DNA of 64,000 nucleotides from Cryphonectria parasitica EP155. Taxonomy: Eukaryota; Ascomycota; Sordariomycetes; Diaporthales; Cryphonectriaceae. The DNA lies in the NCBI RefSeq assembly GCF_011745365.1, contig NW_024468916.1, positions 603,630 through 667,629 on the forward strand, read 5' to 3'. The position numbers and the translations under genes are program-made. Below, in pieces: positions 51,264-61,189 of this stretch. Numbering within the stretch: the stretch's first letter is position 1; every line of letters starts with the position of its first letter. A model generated the notes under the pieces. The model was not told the origin of the DNA. It made no database searches and worked only from the letters and a program-made list of their open reading frames with translations.

Positions 51264-53270
51264 ATGGAAGAAGAACGTTATACTCTCTTGGACAATCGAC
51301 CTAGCCAGAAGCCTTGGGGCCTCCACTTTCGATCGTCAAGAGGCTTCATACTGCTCACTGTCGTTGTTTCCATCTTCACGGTAAGCCCAGCTGCGATGTT
51401 TTCCCTTGAGTCTCTTCGAATCAATATGCTAACCAAGGAACCCTAGGATGATGTCCTCTATGGAATAGTAAGTGGATTTCCAAATCTTGACCGTGATGAT
51501 TTTGCGATGTGTGCCCAGCCAGTTGACCATGAGCATAGATCGTCCCCGTGCTGCCGAACACGATAGGAAAGCAGTTCAACCTCTCTCACGATGAAGGTAC
51601 GAGCCACAATAGATTCGAGTCTCTCTGTGTTGTCTAGGCTGACAAGGACCCTCAGTGCAAGCTTGGATATCCATCTTTCTCGCTGTCTTTGGGGCAACGG
51701 GACTGGTCACCGCGCGTAAGTTCATCTCAAGGTTTTCATTATTTCCCGGCCCTATTTCGTCAGTCATGTAATTATGGCTAACTTTTATGGCTACAAAAGT
51801 CATTGCAGGCTACATCACCGACCGCACCGGCTCTCGATCGACCGTCTTCACGTCAGGCCTGATAGGAATTACTGCTGCTACTTTCCTCCTCTATATCGGC
51901 TCCTCACTCGCCATGCTCACTATCGCCCGTGCTCTTCAGGGCATGGCAACAGCGATCGTCCACACAGTTGGAATTGCTCTCGTGGTTGACAAGTCTCCTC
52001 CCGAGAAGCTTGGGAGGACGCTCGGCATAGTCGGTGCTGGAATGACGGCCGCTGTGATCGTAGGACCCCTTCTGGGTGGCGCCATCTATCGCTTTGCCGG
52101 TTATCAGGCTGTTTTCTATGTTTCCTTTGCGCTCCTCATCGTTGACCTCGTTCTGCGTTTCATGATGATCGAGAATCCACCGGCAATAGAGGGGAATGCT
52201 TCGAATAATACAAACAGCTCGAGAGACGAGCTAGTGACAAGTCCCATGGGTCAAGGCAACGGTGGCTACGGAACGATCCAGTCAGATGCATCCCATCGAC
52301 ACAGTGGACATCTGAATGGGGAGTTCCCAGTCAATGACCAGTCTTCACCACAGCATCAGCTCGTGAAGCCGGCGAGCTTTGAGGGCAGAGATACCAGGTG
52401 GTATATTCCTTCTGGAGTCTATCTGCTGGGTTCGCCACGGGTTGTTACTTGCTTGTTCCTCGCCGTCTTGAATGCCGCAATGCTCACTTGCTTTGACAGC
52501 GTAAGACCTCTCTCTCTCTCTTTCTCTCCTTCTCTCCCCCTCTCTCCCCCTCTTTTTCGTCCATTCTTCACTATGTGTATTTGCTAACTAATTTGAAATA
52601 ATAATAGACTCTGCCTATCTTCACTCGAGATTTATTTGGCTGGGACGCACTGTTCCAAGGCCTTATCTTCCTCACCATTGCGATTCCCAGTCTATTCGCT
52701 CCAGTAACAGGTAAAGAACATCCCCTTTAGACATGTCTATTATTTTAAGACTACCACAGCCATCCTAACAGACGTCTTCTCAAAACAGGTCATCTTACTG
52801 ACAAAGTGGGCGTGCGCCTCCCCATCCTGACTGGTTTCATCCTCGCCACGGCAGCATTCATCCTTCTCAGCTTCATAGACGGACATGCAGACACCCTTCA
52901 CCAGGGCCTCCTCGTCGGCTTCCTGGTCCTCGTCGGCATTGGGCTGACGCTCATCCATCCGGCCACCATGGCTGAGATCAACCACGCTGTTCGTGAGGAG
53001 GCCGAGGCCCACCCAGAGAGATTTGGCAAAGGGGCCACCGGACAAGCCAATGCCTTGCGAAACTGTGCCTTCTCCGCAGGCATTACCTTTGGCCCGCTCG
53101 TGGCTGGTTTTGTCAAGGAGAGTTTTGGCTGGGCGACCATGACCCGGGCGTTTGCAGTGGCTGGCGCTGTGGCGTGCGTTAGCACGGTACTCTGGGCTGG
53201 AGGGTGGATCCTCAAGAGCAAGGAGGAGGAGGAGGGCGGTGGAGGATGGAGTGAAGATGAGCAAGGGTAA
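51264..53270 (+). CDS. MFS transporter, DHA1 / vesicular-amine-transporter-like
   Basis: Proton-coupled exporter with about 12 membrane helices, 513 aa. Exons: 51264-51380, 51447-51467, 51539-51596, 51656-51715, 51800-52500, 52608-52710 and 52789-53270, all in phase. Exon 2 is a 21-nt microexon coding DDVLYGI, the conserved motif of helix 1. Motif A is GYITDRTGSR, and the helix-4/5 part includes RALQGMATAIVHTVG and GPLLGGAIYR. A polar loop of about 70 residues separates the two halves; the second half has HLTDKVGVR. The acidic C-terminus ends at 53270. The drug or metabolite exported is unknown. Pairing with the divergent P450 may be functional. Confidence 0.92.
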
Positions 53271-54683
53271 AGTTGCCAACTTTTTTAATTTTCCTTTCTT
53301 ATCTCTTTTGCTTCACACCCTCTCATCATCCCTTGTACTGAGGCAGCTGACCTGACCGTGTAGACAGGGAGTCAGGACGGCAGCCCAACCGTGGGAGGAC
53401 TGGGCCTTGACCAGTGATCAGAACCAGGCTTTGATCTGGGCTGCGGCCCCATATTCCCGTCACATGAGCAGGCAATATCTCCCTTGCCATTAGGGATATA
53501 GGTTCTCGTTCCTTCTCACAGATCTCGTGGTCACGACTGGACAGAGTATTATTCTAAAACTGAAGAGACTGTCACTGTGTATTTCCAAGTACTGGAATTG
53601 AGGAAGACGTCAAGCAGCGAACATATCTATCTCCTAATCAATGTTCTTCGACCTAAATGTTGTTGATTCTGTATGAGCCTGGAGATTATAAGTTGAGAAA
53701 CCGGACTGGGTTGAAGACTGGAAGTTTAGTAATTGTATTTGCGTCAAAAGTAATGAATTTGCCCATTTTGTCCATCTTGTATAGTTCTTGCTTTGTTTAC
53801 ATGTTCGACCTGCTTTGAAGGCATTCTCAAGCCCGTCTGTAACCACATATACATATTCTCCATTCCGCCTTGAAAAATGCAAATTACATCATTTTATTGT
53901 GTGCACTAAGAAGAAAGAAAAGGGGACAGGAGAACAGTAGCTAAAGTGCCATGGTCTCCTGTAGATCTCCTTACTGGACCTTCGAGCCTCGGGCTTCTCA
54001 TGGACAACCCCCGCAAGTCGATCAAGGTGGCACGTTGCGGCCGCCATGATCATCGGAAGCCCACAGTGAGGGCCATGTCTCTATGCGATCCCTCATGTGG
54101 CGCCACCAGAAGAAGAAGAAAAAAAGCAGAGAAAAGTGGTTGCAATGAAGGTGGTTGGGTACTTCCCTCCCCGTTCTGAGTGTAGCACCGAAACCTTGCT
54201 TACGGCTGTTGGCGGTGTGTCCTCAATGTTTTGATCGGGTTGGTAATGTGGTCCTCCCGATATCAGACCGACGCAGTGTGACCAGCACTACCCCACTGTG
54301 GCGTGGAGTAAGGGATGAATACGTAAGGAATAGGCCGTGGATCAACATGTTGTCTACACCCTACGCCCCCATCTCCATCTCTTTTCAGGTGTGTTCGCTT
54401 CAATTGAGCGTCTATTGTTCCCCTTTCTCTGTGTCTCAGATTGGACCGCCTTTCCAAGTCCCCTTGGGTACCCTTTGATGAAATTGTTGTCTCTGTGACG
54501 TAGCAAAAGCAGCTTGGGTCTCGGAGGGGGGGGGGGGGGCTCAATGGAGTGATGCGACAGTACACGAGCCGCAGACATGTGAGAGAAGAACTAACCAGGA
54601 CGAAGTTACACTGCAGAACGCGCGCGGGAATTGTTAGCCCTTGATCAAGTTTGTGTCATGCCTTCATTCGCGCTGTCTTCGCG
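53271..54683. other. intergenic
   Basis: 1.4 kb without a convincing ORF. G-rich run (about 12 G) at 54527-54538. An 82-codon frame (53634-53882, minus) lacks an ATG. Confidence 0.5.
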
Positions 54684-55125
54684 TCAAACCTCGACCTCAA
54701 TGTTATTGTTGCCACCAAGAGAAAACTCCAAGCACAATCCACTTTGGCGCAATTCCCGTCTGAGATTCTTGTGTCCTCCTTCAAGTGCTACCGCCAATAA
54801 AGAACAAAATATGAGTCTCTCCAGAGAACTCAACTGAACATCTGGGGCAAAAGGTGTGACAAAGGACCCTCCATAATCTCCACCGAGTGTGGGACCAGTG
54901 TTGTTTCGAGAGAATCTAACATGAGCCACCTCCGTGTGTGTTATTAGTGCCCGCGTGTAAAATACCACTTTTGTCCGGAATAACACACATATGTGTGCCC
55001 GCCCGGCAATTGGGAAATGATCCACCCAGTACGTACATAGATGCACAAGATGATGGAAGGAGAGGCCCTGTCTCGGCTACGGCTCCAGATGCCAGCTGTC
55101 GCCGGTGACGCTCTGTCCCCCTCAT
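54684..55125 (-). CDS. candidate small orphan gene, 122 aa
   Basis: Tentative model: exons 54989-55125 and 54684-54915. The 73-nt intron has a GTGTGT donor, a strong CACTAATAAC branch site and a TAG acceptor, and phases fit (2). The product starts MRGTERHRRQLASG and continues through GPTLGGDYGGSFVTPFA and a Leu/Glu-rich helix to NNNIEVEV. No family is recognised and no signal or membrane segment is obvious. The case rests on open frame plus splice signals, so this may be chance or a relic. Confidence 0.3.
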
Positions 55126-55403
55126 CGGCCTCAGATTTTCTGGGCCGGAGCAATTGAAGGTCTCAGCCTCCTGAACACAAGGCGCCACGACCGGCCTAAA
55201 ACTTTTCTCATGGACCCCAATCTACAGGACTCATAGGCTTCGGAATGATTCAAGGTCTCGGAGGGGGAGGTCATGGCAGGTTGCCGACTACTTAATTCGA
55301 AATTCAGGCTTCACTCTTCAGACTCGTCAACTCATCAGCTTCCTTCATATGCATCATCCCCTTGGATCAGTGCCGACAGAAAGATAGAGAGAGGATTGGA
55401 AGA

Positions 55404-56505
55404 ATGACCAACAAGATGTCAGTGGTTGTGCCCCAACTGGTCGCCACCAACGGCATTACAAACGGAGTCACCAATGGCGTCGTCAATGGCATCACGAATG
55501 GCATGACCAACGAGGTCACCAACGAGGTTACCAGTGAAGTCGCCAGCGGCCTTGCCAACGGCGTAATGAACGGGGTTACGAATGGTAACTCGCAATGCAA
55601 ACAAGTACTCTTCTTGTGAGTCGTACGACCCATCAGTTAGCAGTGCCGACTTTGTGGTCTGACAGTGCTTAGCGATATCGACAATTGTCTCTACCCGAAG
55701 AGTATGCAGAACATCTGAGGCCCGAACCATTTTGTACGGCGAGCTAACGAGACCACAGGCGCAAGAGTGCACGACCTCATGGCCGACCGGATCAATGCCT
55801 ACTTCGAACAGCATCTGAACCTGGCCCGAGAGGAAGCCGTGAGACTCCACAGCCAGTACTATCAAAATTATGGCCTCGCCATCGCTGGGCTCATTCGACA
55901 CCACAAGATCGATCCTCTGGACTTCAACGCCAAGGTCGACGACGCGCTTCCCCTCGAGGGTGTGATCAGGCCTCGGCCTGGGCTGAAAAAGATGCTCGCG
56001 GATATAGACAGAAGCAAGGTCAAGCTGTGGCTCTTCACGAATGCTTACGTAAACCACGCGCGCCGCGTCGTCCGCCTGCTGGGCGTGGAGGAGTTTTTTG
56101 ATGGCGTCACGTATTGTGACTACGCCTCTGAGCCGTTCGTGTGTAAACCGGACCGGGACATGTACACCAAGGCGATGAGGGAGGCGGGCGTCGAGCGGTG
56201 TAAGGATTGCTTCTTTGTTGGTAAGTACCTCTGTAAGATTCTTTTCTACTCGTTACCCCCATGACATGAGTTGTTTGGTCCATGGAAAGGATGATATTTT
56301 TGGTGAGCTGACGCAGTGGATGTCACAAAAAGACGACTCATACAGCAACTGCAAGGCGGCGCAGGAGCTTGGGTGGACCGCAGCTCATCTTGTGGAGGAC
56401 AGTGCGTGCGTGCCCAGGGTGGTTGCTTCCAAGCACCAAATCAATCACATCGAAGAACTGCGGAGTACCTTTCCTCAATTTTTCAGGATGTGTGAGAAGG
56501 TTTAG
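55404..56505 (+). CDS. SDT1: SDT1-like HAD pyrimidine 5'-nucleotidase with repetitive leader
   Basis: HAD-superfamily phosphatase of the Sdt1/Phm8 type, acting on nucleoside monophosphates in the cytosol. Exons 55404-55615, 55673-55701 (29 nt), 55759-56220 and 56333-56505 give 291 aa with consistent phases. The nucleophile motif I is VLFFDIDNCLYP, created by joining exons 1 and 2; motif II is LWLFTNAY; motif III Lys is in CKPDRDMY; motif IV spans the last intron as FFVDDSYSNCK. The first 65 residues are unusual: about a dozen repeats of a four-residue unit (TNGV, TNEV, NGIT), from a 12-nt DNA repeat, before the enzyme proper. Start at MTNKMSVVV; MSVVV four codons on is possible. Confidence 0.9.
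55449..55588 (+). repeat. 12-nt coding minisatellite, (Thr/Val-Asn-Gly/Glu-Val/Ile/Met)n
   Basis: About twelve diverged copies of a 12-nt unit resembling ACCAATGGCGTC, all in frame, in exon 1 of the HAD nucleotidase. Confidence 0.88.
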
Positions 56506-57206
56506 CGGTTGGCGAACCGATTGCGGAGGAAATTATCTGGATCGCCCCGAGGGGCTTCAAATTCCTCGCCATTGTTATGTAGAGGGTTAGACTCAATTGA
56601 AGAGATTTCATCTCAGACTGCTGCCATGTAACCTTGAATTCGGAAGAGGGATAAGGATCCGCAAAAGAGGACTTGGTCCTTTGACAGCATCGTTGTGGGG
56701 ACAGGCCGCTCATCATCAGGTTGTGTCCCTCCAAAGGCCAGCAACGACGCCTTGAGATCGGGGCAATCAGGTAGGCCAAATAATTCATTCCCAGGCACCA
56801 CAGCATGTCGAGGATGACGACGCTGCAATCGATGTCGAATGTTGCATGGTACAGTATGAGATCGCTGGCAAGAGGCTGGCTGAACTGAAGGTCAGAGCAC
56901 ACACTATTGGTATTGTGCAATCTCCAGGCCGTCCCTACTGAGGATGTAGGTCTCACCGTAGTCTGGCGACAGGAGCCGGCTGGGGAGAATCAAGTGTGAG
57001 TATATGAGCACACGGAGGGAGATCCTGCAAGCGGGACAACACCACCGTTGCACATTTGTGGGGAAACCCTGCTCAGCAAGCCACAGTGAGATCTGCGGCT
57101 CAGTCAGGACTGAAAATCCATCGCGTGAAGCCGAGTCGTCATCTCAAGGAGAGGTCAAGGGCGGGTGGGGAGAGAAAGAGAGGCAACAGAGGAGGGAGGT
57201 GTGGGT
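56506..57206. other. unresolved coding potential on the minus strand
   Basis: Two minus-strand frames have protein-like runs: SDLILYHATFDIDCSVVILD (in 56483-56956) and, in another frame ending at 56613, KASLLAFGGTQPDDERPVP. A 66-nt intron could join them in phase (a GTCGTC donor, then AAG before GCGTCG). I could not find a start codon or a full model. It may be a separate small gene or a relic. Confidence 0.25.
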
Positions 57207-58620
57207 TCACTTGAGCGCCACGTTGAAGGCCGCGGCCGCCCCGGGGGCAGGGAAAGAGAGGCGTTGTGGCACGTGAGGACGAGCCGTGGAACTCTGCAAT
57301 GACAATGTTCAGCAGCGGGAAGAAGTAATTGTGTGCTCAGAAGCCTCACCGTAAGTCTGGCAAGGAGACTCCAAAGCCCTGACACTGACAATCAGCTCAA
57401 CTTGTCTGGAGGAGTCGTCGTACAGACACGCCACATATTTTGGCGTACTCCTCCTACCGTCGTTCCAAGACCACTGGCCAGCCGCCTCACTAGCAGAGTG
57501 CGTGCTTCGCTTCCTCCCGCAACAATTCGCTATACCGCCGGAGCAGATTGTTATGCGGAACGAGGCAGGACGCCACCTGCAAGCCATCTTCCCCTGGCGG
57601 ACCCTCATGCATAACTGCAGCTCCTCCCGCACATCCCTCTTCACGGACTTTCTGCCAATGATCAGTGTCCCTTTCTCAGATATATGGAGTCGTTGTCCGA
57701 TATTGTACACCGTATCCACTTTGCCCAGACGGGACACTTGATCAGCTGATCGCATATTGGACGCCATGGACTTGAGGTTCGCGTTCCATACAGGATCATT
57801 CTCAGCGCCAATGGCAGTGGCACATCGCTTGGTGTTTCTTGGTAATCGTCTCGTCTGGCCTTGCTTTTCAGGGCAAAATAGACCTTTGCCCAGCTAGTAG
57901 AACATCCGGCATCGGGAATAGGAATGAATCCTCCAAGAAGAGGCGCACCGCCCTTCTCTACTGGCCCATAGATGGCGAGGCAGGGCGTCGTCGTGGGAAG
58001 CTCACTGCATATGCAGTTCGGTGTATTCTTTAGATTCGGATTGGAGGCAGCTCGTACGAACCACCGATACCGTGCCTTGCATTGAACCAGATGACGATGA
58101 AGCTTGCGCAGTGCGTGGGTGGAGATGGCCATGGTCTGCAGGAATTCGCCATCTCTAGCGTTATGAAGGGATCCGTCCTCAACAAGAATGGCGATGGGGC
58201 TGCAGCGGGCAGAGCGTGGGATTAGTTCATCGACAAACGGGATGTTGACACTGTCAAGTGATGCGTGAGCTAGGAGGCGAGTCGGACGAGTAGCCGTTGT
58301 TGAGATTGGGGACCGAGATGGAGTCTGAACGGTCGCAATAAGCTTCAATATGATTAGTGAGGACGCCCTGCCTTTGAAGCGTGGGCGAGGAGCACGAAGG
58401 AGTTGGCGCATGTTGAAAAAATTGGGGAAAAGTCGTGTATCTGATACTCTTGCTGGAAATTTCCTCTGCAGAAGAGGCACAGTTCGAGTACGCGTCGCAA
58501 CGTGTTTCTCTTTTCAACCGAGGTCAGCTGAATCGATGCGAGATATTTCTTGATGACCCTCTCGACCTCTGTGCCTGTGTGCCTGTGTGGACTGGTGTTT
58601 CTATGAAAACCCTGCCTCAT
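57207..58620 (-). CDS. unrecognised protein, four exons, 393 aa
   Basis: Model: exons 58448-58620, 57884-58367, 57390-57827 and 57207-57293. Introns are 80, 56 and 96 nt (donors GTATCA, GTCTAT, GTCAGT; the last has a CTGAAC branch site before TTGCAG). All phases agree (2, 0, 0). Seen in order: a basic start MRQGFHRNTSPHRH, a helix TEVERVIKKYLASIQLTS, a Ser/Thr-rich linker, FVDELIPRSARCSPIAILVE, a Cys-containing middle with GFIPIPDAGCSTSWAK, WNANLKSMASNMRSADQVSR, ISEKGTLIIGRKSVKRDV, and the tail FPAPGAAAAFNVALK. Many Arg and Cys; no membrane helix. I do not recognise the family. Two donors are weak, so exact joins may differ. Divergent from fumarylacetoacetase. Confidence 0.5.
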
Positions 58621-59091
58621 CTCTCCATAATCCAAGGTTGGTTTGTTGGTTCATGTTGATAACCTCGTCAGAAGAGGAGGCTTCTGGCTCGTCATGTGGA
58701 AGCCTTGATTGTCAATAATCTGCGAGGCCTAGTATTGCCTCGGAGCTGCTTTGGATTTTGCACATTGTTGCTGAGCTGGAGAGGTTCTTTCCTTCCTCCT
58801 TTCATTCTTTCCTTCTTCTCGAGCAGACTACTAGCAGAAAGTACTGGAGGAAGGAGAGGCGGAGGAAGAAGAGGAAGAGGAAGGAGCTGGTGGATGACGG
58901 TGGTAGACATGACGACAAGACATCGGCTTCAATTCCGCTGCGCTCGGCTTGTGTCGGGTTTGGTCCCACTAACAATACGACGACTTCATCCCCAAAGAAT
59001 GCTGCTATCAACCTCGACCTCGACCTCGACCAGCACATGTATTCGAACGTCGGTTCGTGGGCGAGCTCACGATTTTAAGGGTTTTCGGAAG
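58621..59091. other. divergent promoter region, in frame with fumarylacetoacetase
   Basis: The fumarylacetoacetase frame stays open back to 58696, giving up to 132 extra codons. It is rich in Arg/Ser and includes a Ser-Thr repeat near 59012-59035. Confidence 0.5.
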
Positions 59092-60467
59092 ATGGCTTCG
59101 TTCAAAACATGGGTGCCAGGTGTCGAACCTGACAGCGATTTCTCCCTGGCCAACATCCCCTTTGGCATAATCACTACACCTGACGACGGCGATCCACATG
59201 CAGCGACGGCCATCGGCAGTCATATTCTCGATCTCAAGGTTCTCTCCCAGCAGTCAGGCTTTGGCGCGGTCTTCCCCTTCTTGAAAGACCGCACAGATGT
59301 CTTCGCCTCGCCTTTTCTCAACTCGCTTGCCGCACTCGGCCGCCCAGTCCATCGAGAACTGAGGAGCACCCTTCAGGATCTCCTTTCCGAGGACACAAGG
59401 CATCCAGAGTTCCTCAGAGACAATGCTGCACTGCGTGAGAGGGCCCTCCTTCCTATGGCCAGGGTACAGACCCGCCTGCCCATGGAGATTGGCGACTATA
59501 CCGACTTTTACGCCGGCTACCACCACGCCTTTGGCGTCGGCAGCATGTGGCGTGGCCCTGCCAATGCCCTGCAGCCCAACTACCTTCACCTTCCCGTCGG
59601 CTATCACGGTCGCGCCTCCAGCATTGTTGTTTCGGGATCCCCGATCGTCCGGCCCAAGGGCCAGATCATTGTCGACCCGGCCGCTGAGGGACCTAAGCAG
59701 CCTGTGGTCGCGCCCTCCAGAAGGCTGGACATTGAGCTGGAGCTAGGGTGCTTTGTGGGGCGCGGCAATACGATAGGCACGAGCATCGACGTCAACAGGG
59801 CGGAGGAGGATCACATCTTTGGCTACGTACTTGTGAACGACTGGAGCGCGAGGGATATCCAGAACTGGGAGTACGTGCCACTTGGCCCGTTCAATGGGAA
59901 GAACTTCGCCACTACCATCAGCCCGTGGGTGGTCACACCCGATGCGCTGAAGCCGTTCAGGACTACTGGGATCCACGTGGAGAACAGGCCTGAGGTGCAC
60001 GAGTATCTGCATGAGGAGAGCAAGGACAACGTGTTCGATATTGAGTGTCATATTGATCTGACTAGTAGGTGTCTTGTCTCCCTTCCTGACCTGTGCTGCA
60101 TCGTGTTCTTTGTTAATAGCTCCTCTCAGCTCCGGAAGGTGACACTACCAACCTATCCAAGGTGTCATCCAAAAATCTCATATGGTCATTCCCTCAAATG
60201 CTGGCCCACCACACCTTGGGCGGCTGTCCCATGCGCACAGGTGACATGATCGCCTCTGGCACCATCAGCGGTACGGGGCCCTCTGAGTACGGCAGCCTGC
60301 TTGAGATGAACCAGGGCGGGAAGAAGGAGATCCTGCTCTATGGAATGGACGCCCGCAAGTTCCTCAAGGATGGTGACACCGTCACCTTTAGAGCATCAGC
60401 TGGTGAGCCAGGCCAAAAGGTCGGCTTCGGCAAGTGCAGCGGGAGAATCTTTGGCAGAGCTGCCTAG
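59092..60467 (+). CDS. fahA: fumarylacetoacetase
   Basis: Last step of tyrosine/phenylalanine breakdown: fumarylacetoacetate to fumarate and acetoacetate. Exons 59092-60064 and 60130-60467 (65-nt intron, GTAGGT donor, phase 1) give 436 aa, close to the 420-430 typical of the family. Start at MASFKTWVPG, which matches the usual N-terminus. Metal ligands lie in DYTDFYAGYHHA (Asp, with the catalytic His nearby), DIELELGCF (two Glu) and LVNDWSARDIQ (Asp, Arg); NGKNF holds the conserved Lys. Late motifs WSFPQMLAHHTLGG and TGDMIASGTISG are intact. No other tyrosine-catabolism gene is in the window. Confidence 0.96.
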
Positions 60468-61189
60468 TAATAATAAGATCCCTGACAGAAGGCGCCCAAA
60501 GGACTGAGTGGACCTCGACGATCCGTGTTTTTGCCCTGCTTTGATGAAGGAGGCGAGCACAATATAAACTATTTGCATGTGTTTGCACATTCACTACTAC
60601 GTTTCCTAGCATTTCGCCTGCAGTGCAATGGAAAACAAACGCCATCTAGACACTACTCTGACCTGTCCAGAATTCTAAGAGCCTGTTAATACACCAGGGA
60701 TTAAGCTCAGCGCTGCGTTGATTCCTTGGAGGGGCCTGAAAGAGCTAAACGTCAGCGACCTTTTAGGCTTCATCGATCCCTATTCTGTCGTAGCCGTCTT
60801 GCACGTGCAATAAATACATTGCACGGGCACATGCAGTGGCATATTTATCAAACGAGAACCCGAGACGGGTAACGCGCTGTAGTGACACCCTGAAACACCG
60901 GCGACCCGGATTCACACTGATAGCGGAGGAAGAAGAGATAGGGCGTGGGGATTGATCTGCATTTTCTGTAAGTTCACTTTTGTTTCGTGCTAGAGAGTTC
61001 GTTCAAATATGAGACACTCTGTGCACTTGATTGTTGAAGAAAAAAGCAAAACCCCCACATCACAAGGCAGCAGTGCTGATCACTTCTCACCGCTGTTTTC
61101 AAGCACGCCCTCCAGAAATCAGCAGCCTCAAACCTAAGAGGTGAAGAAGCCGGAGAACGGAGGCTGTTGTACACGCAAAAACTCTCATT
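60468..61189. other. intergenic
   Basis: Between fumarylacetoacetase and the PNGase A-like gene, both on the plus strand. Nothing recognised. Confidence 0.6.

Noticed and set aside
53634..53882. 82-codon minus frame
   Set aside because: Starts with a non-ATG codon, has no splice context and no recognisable domain.
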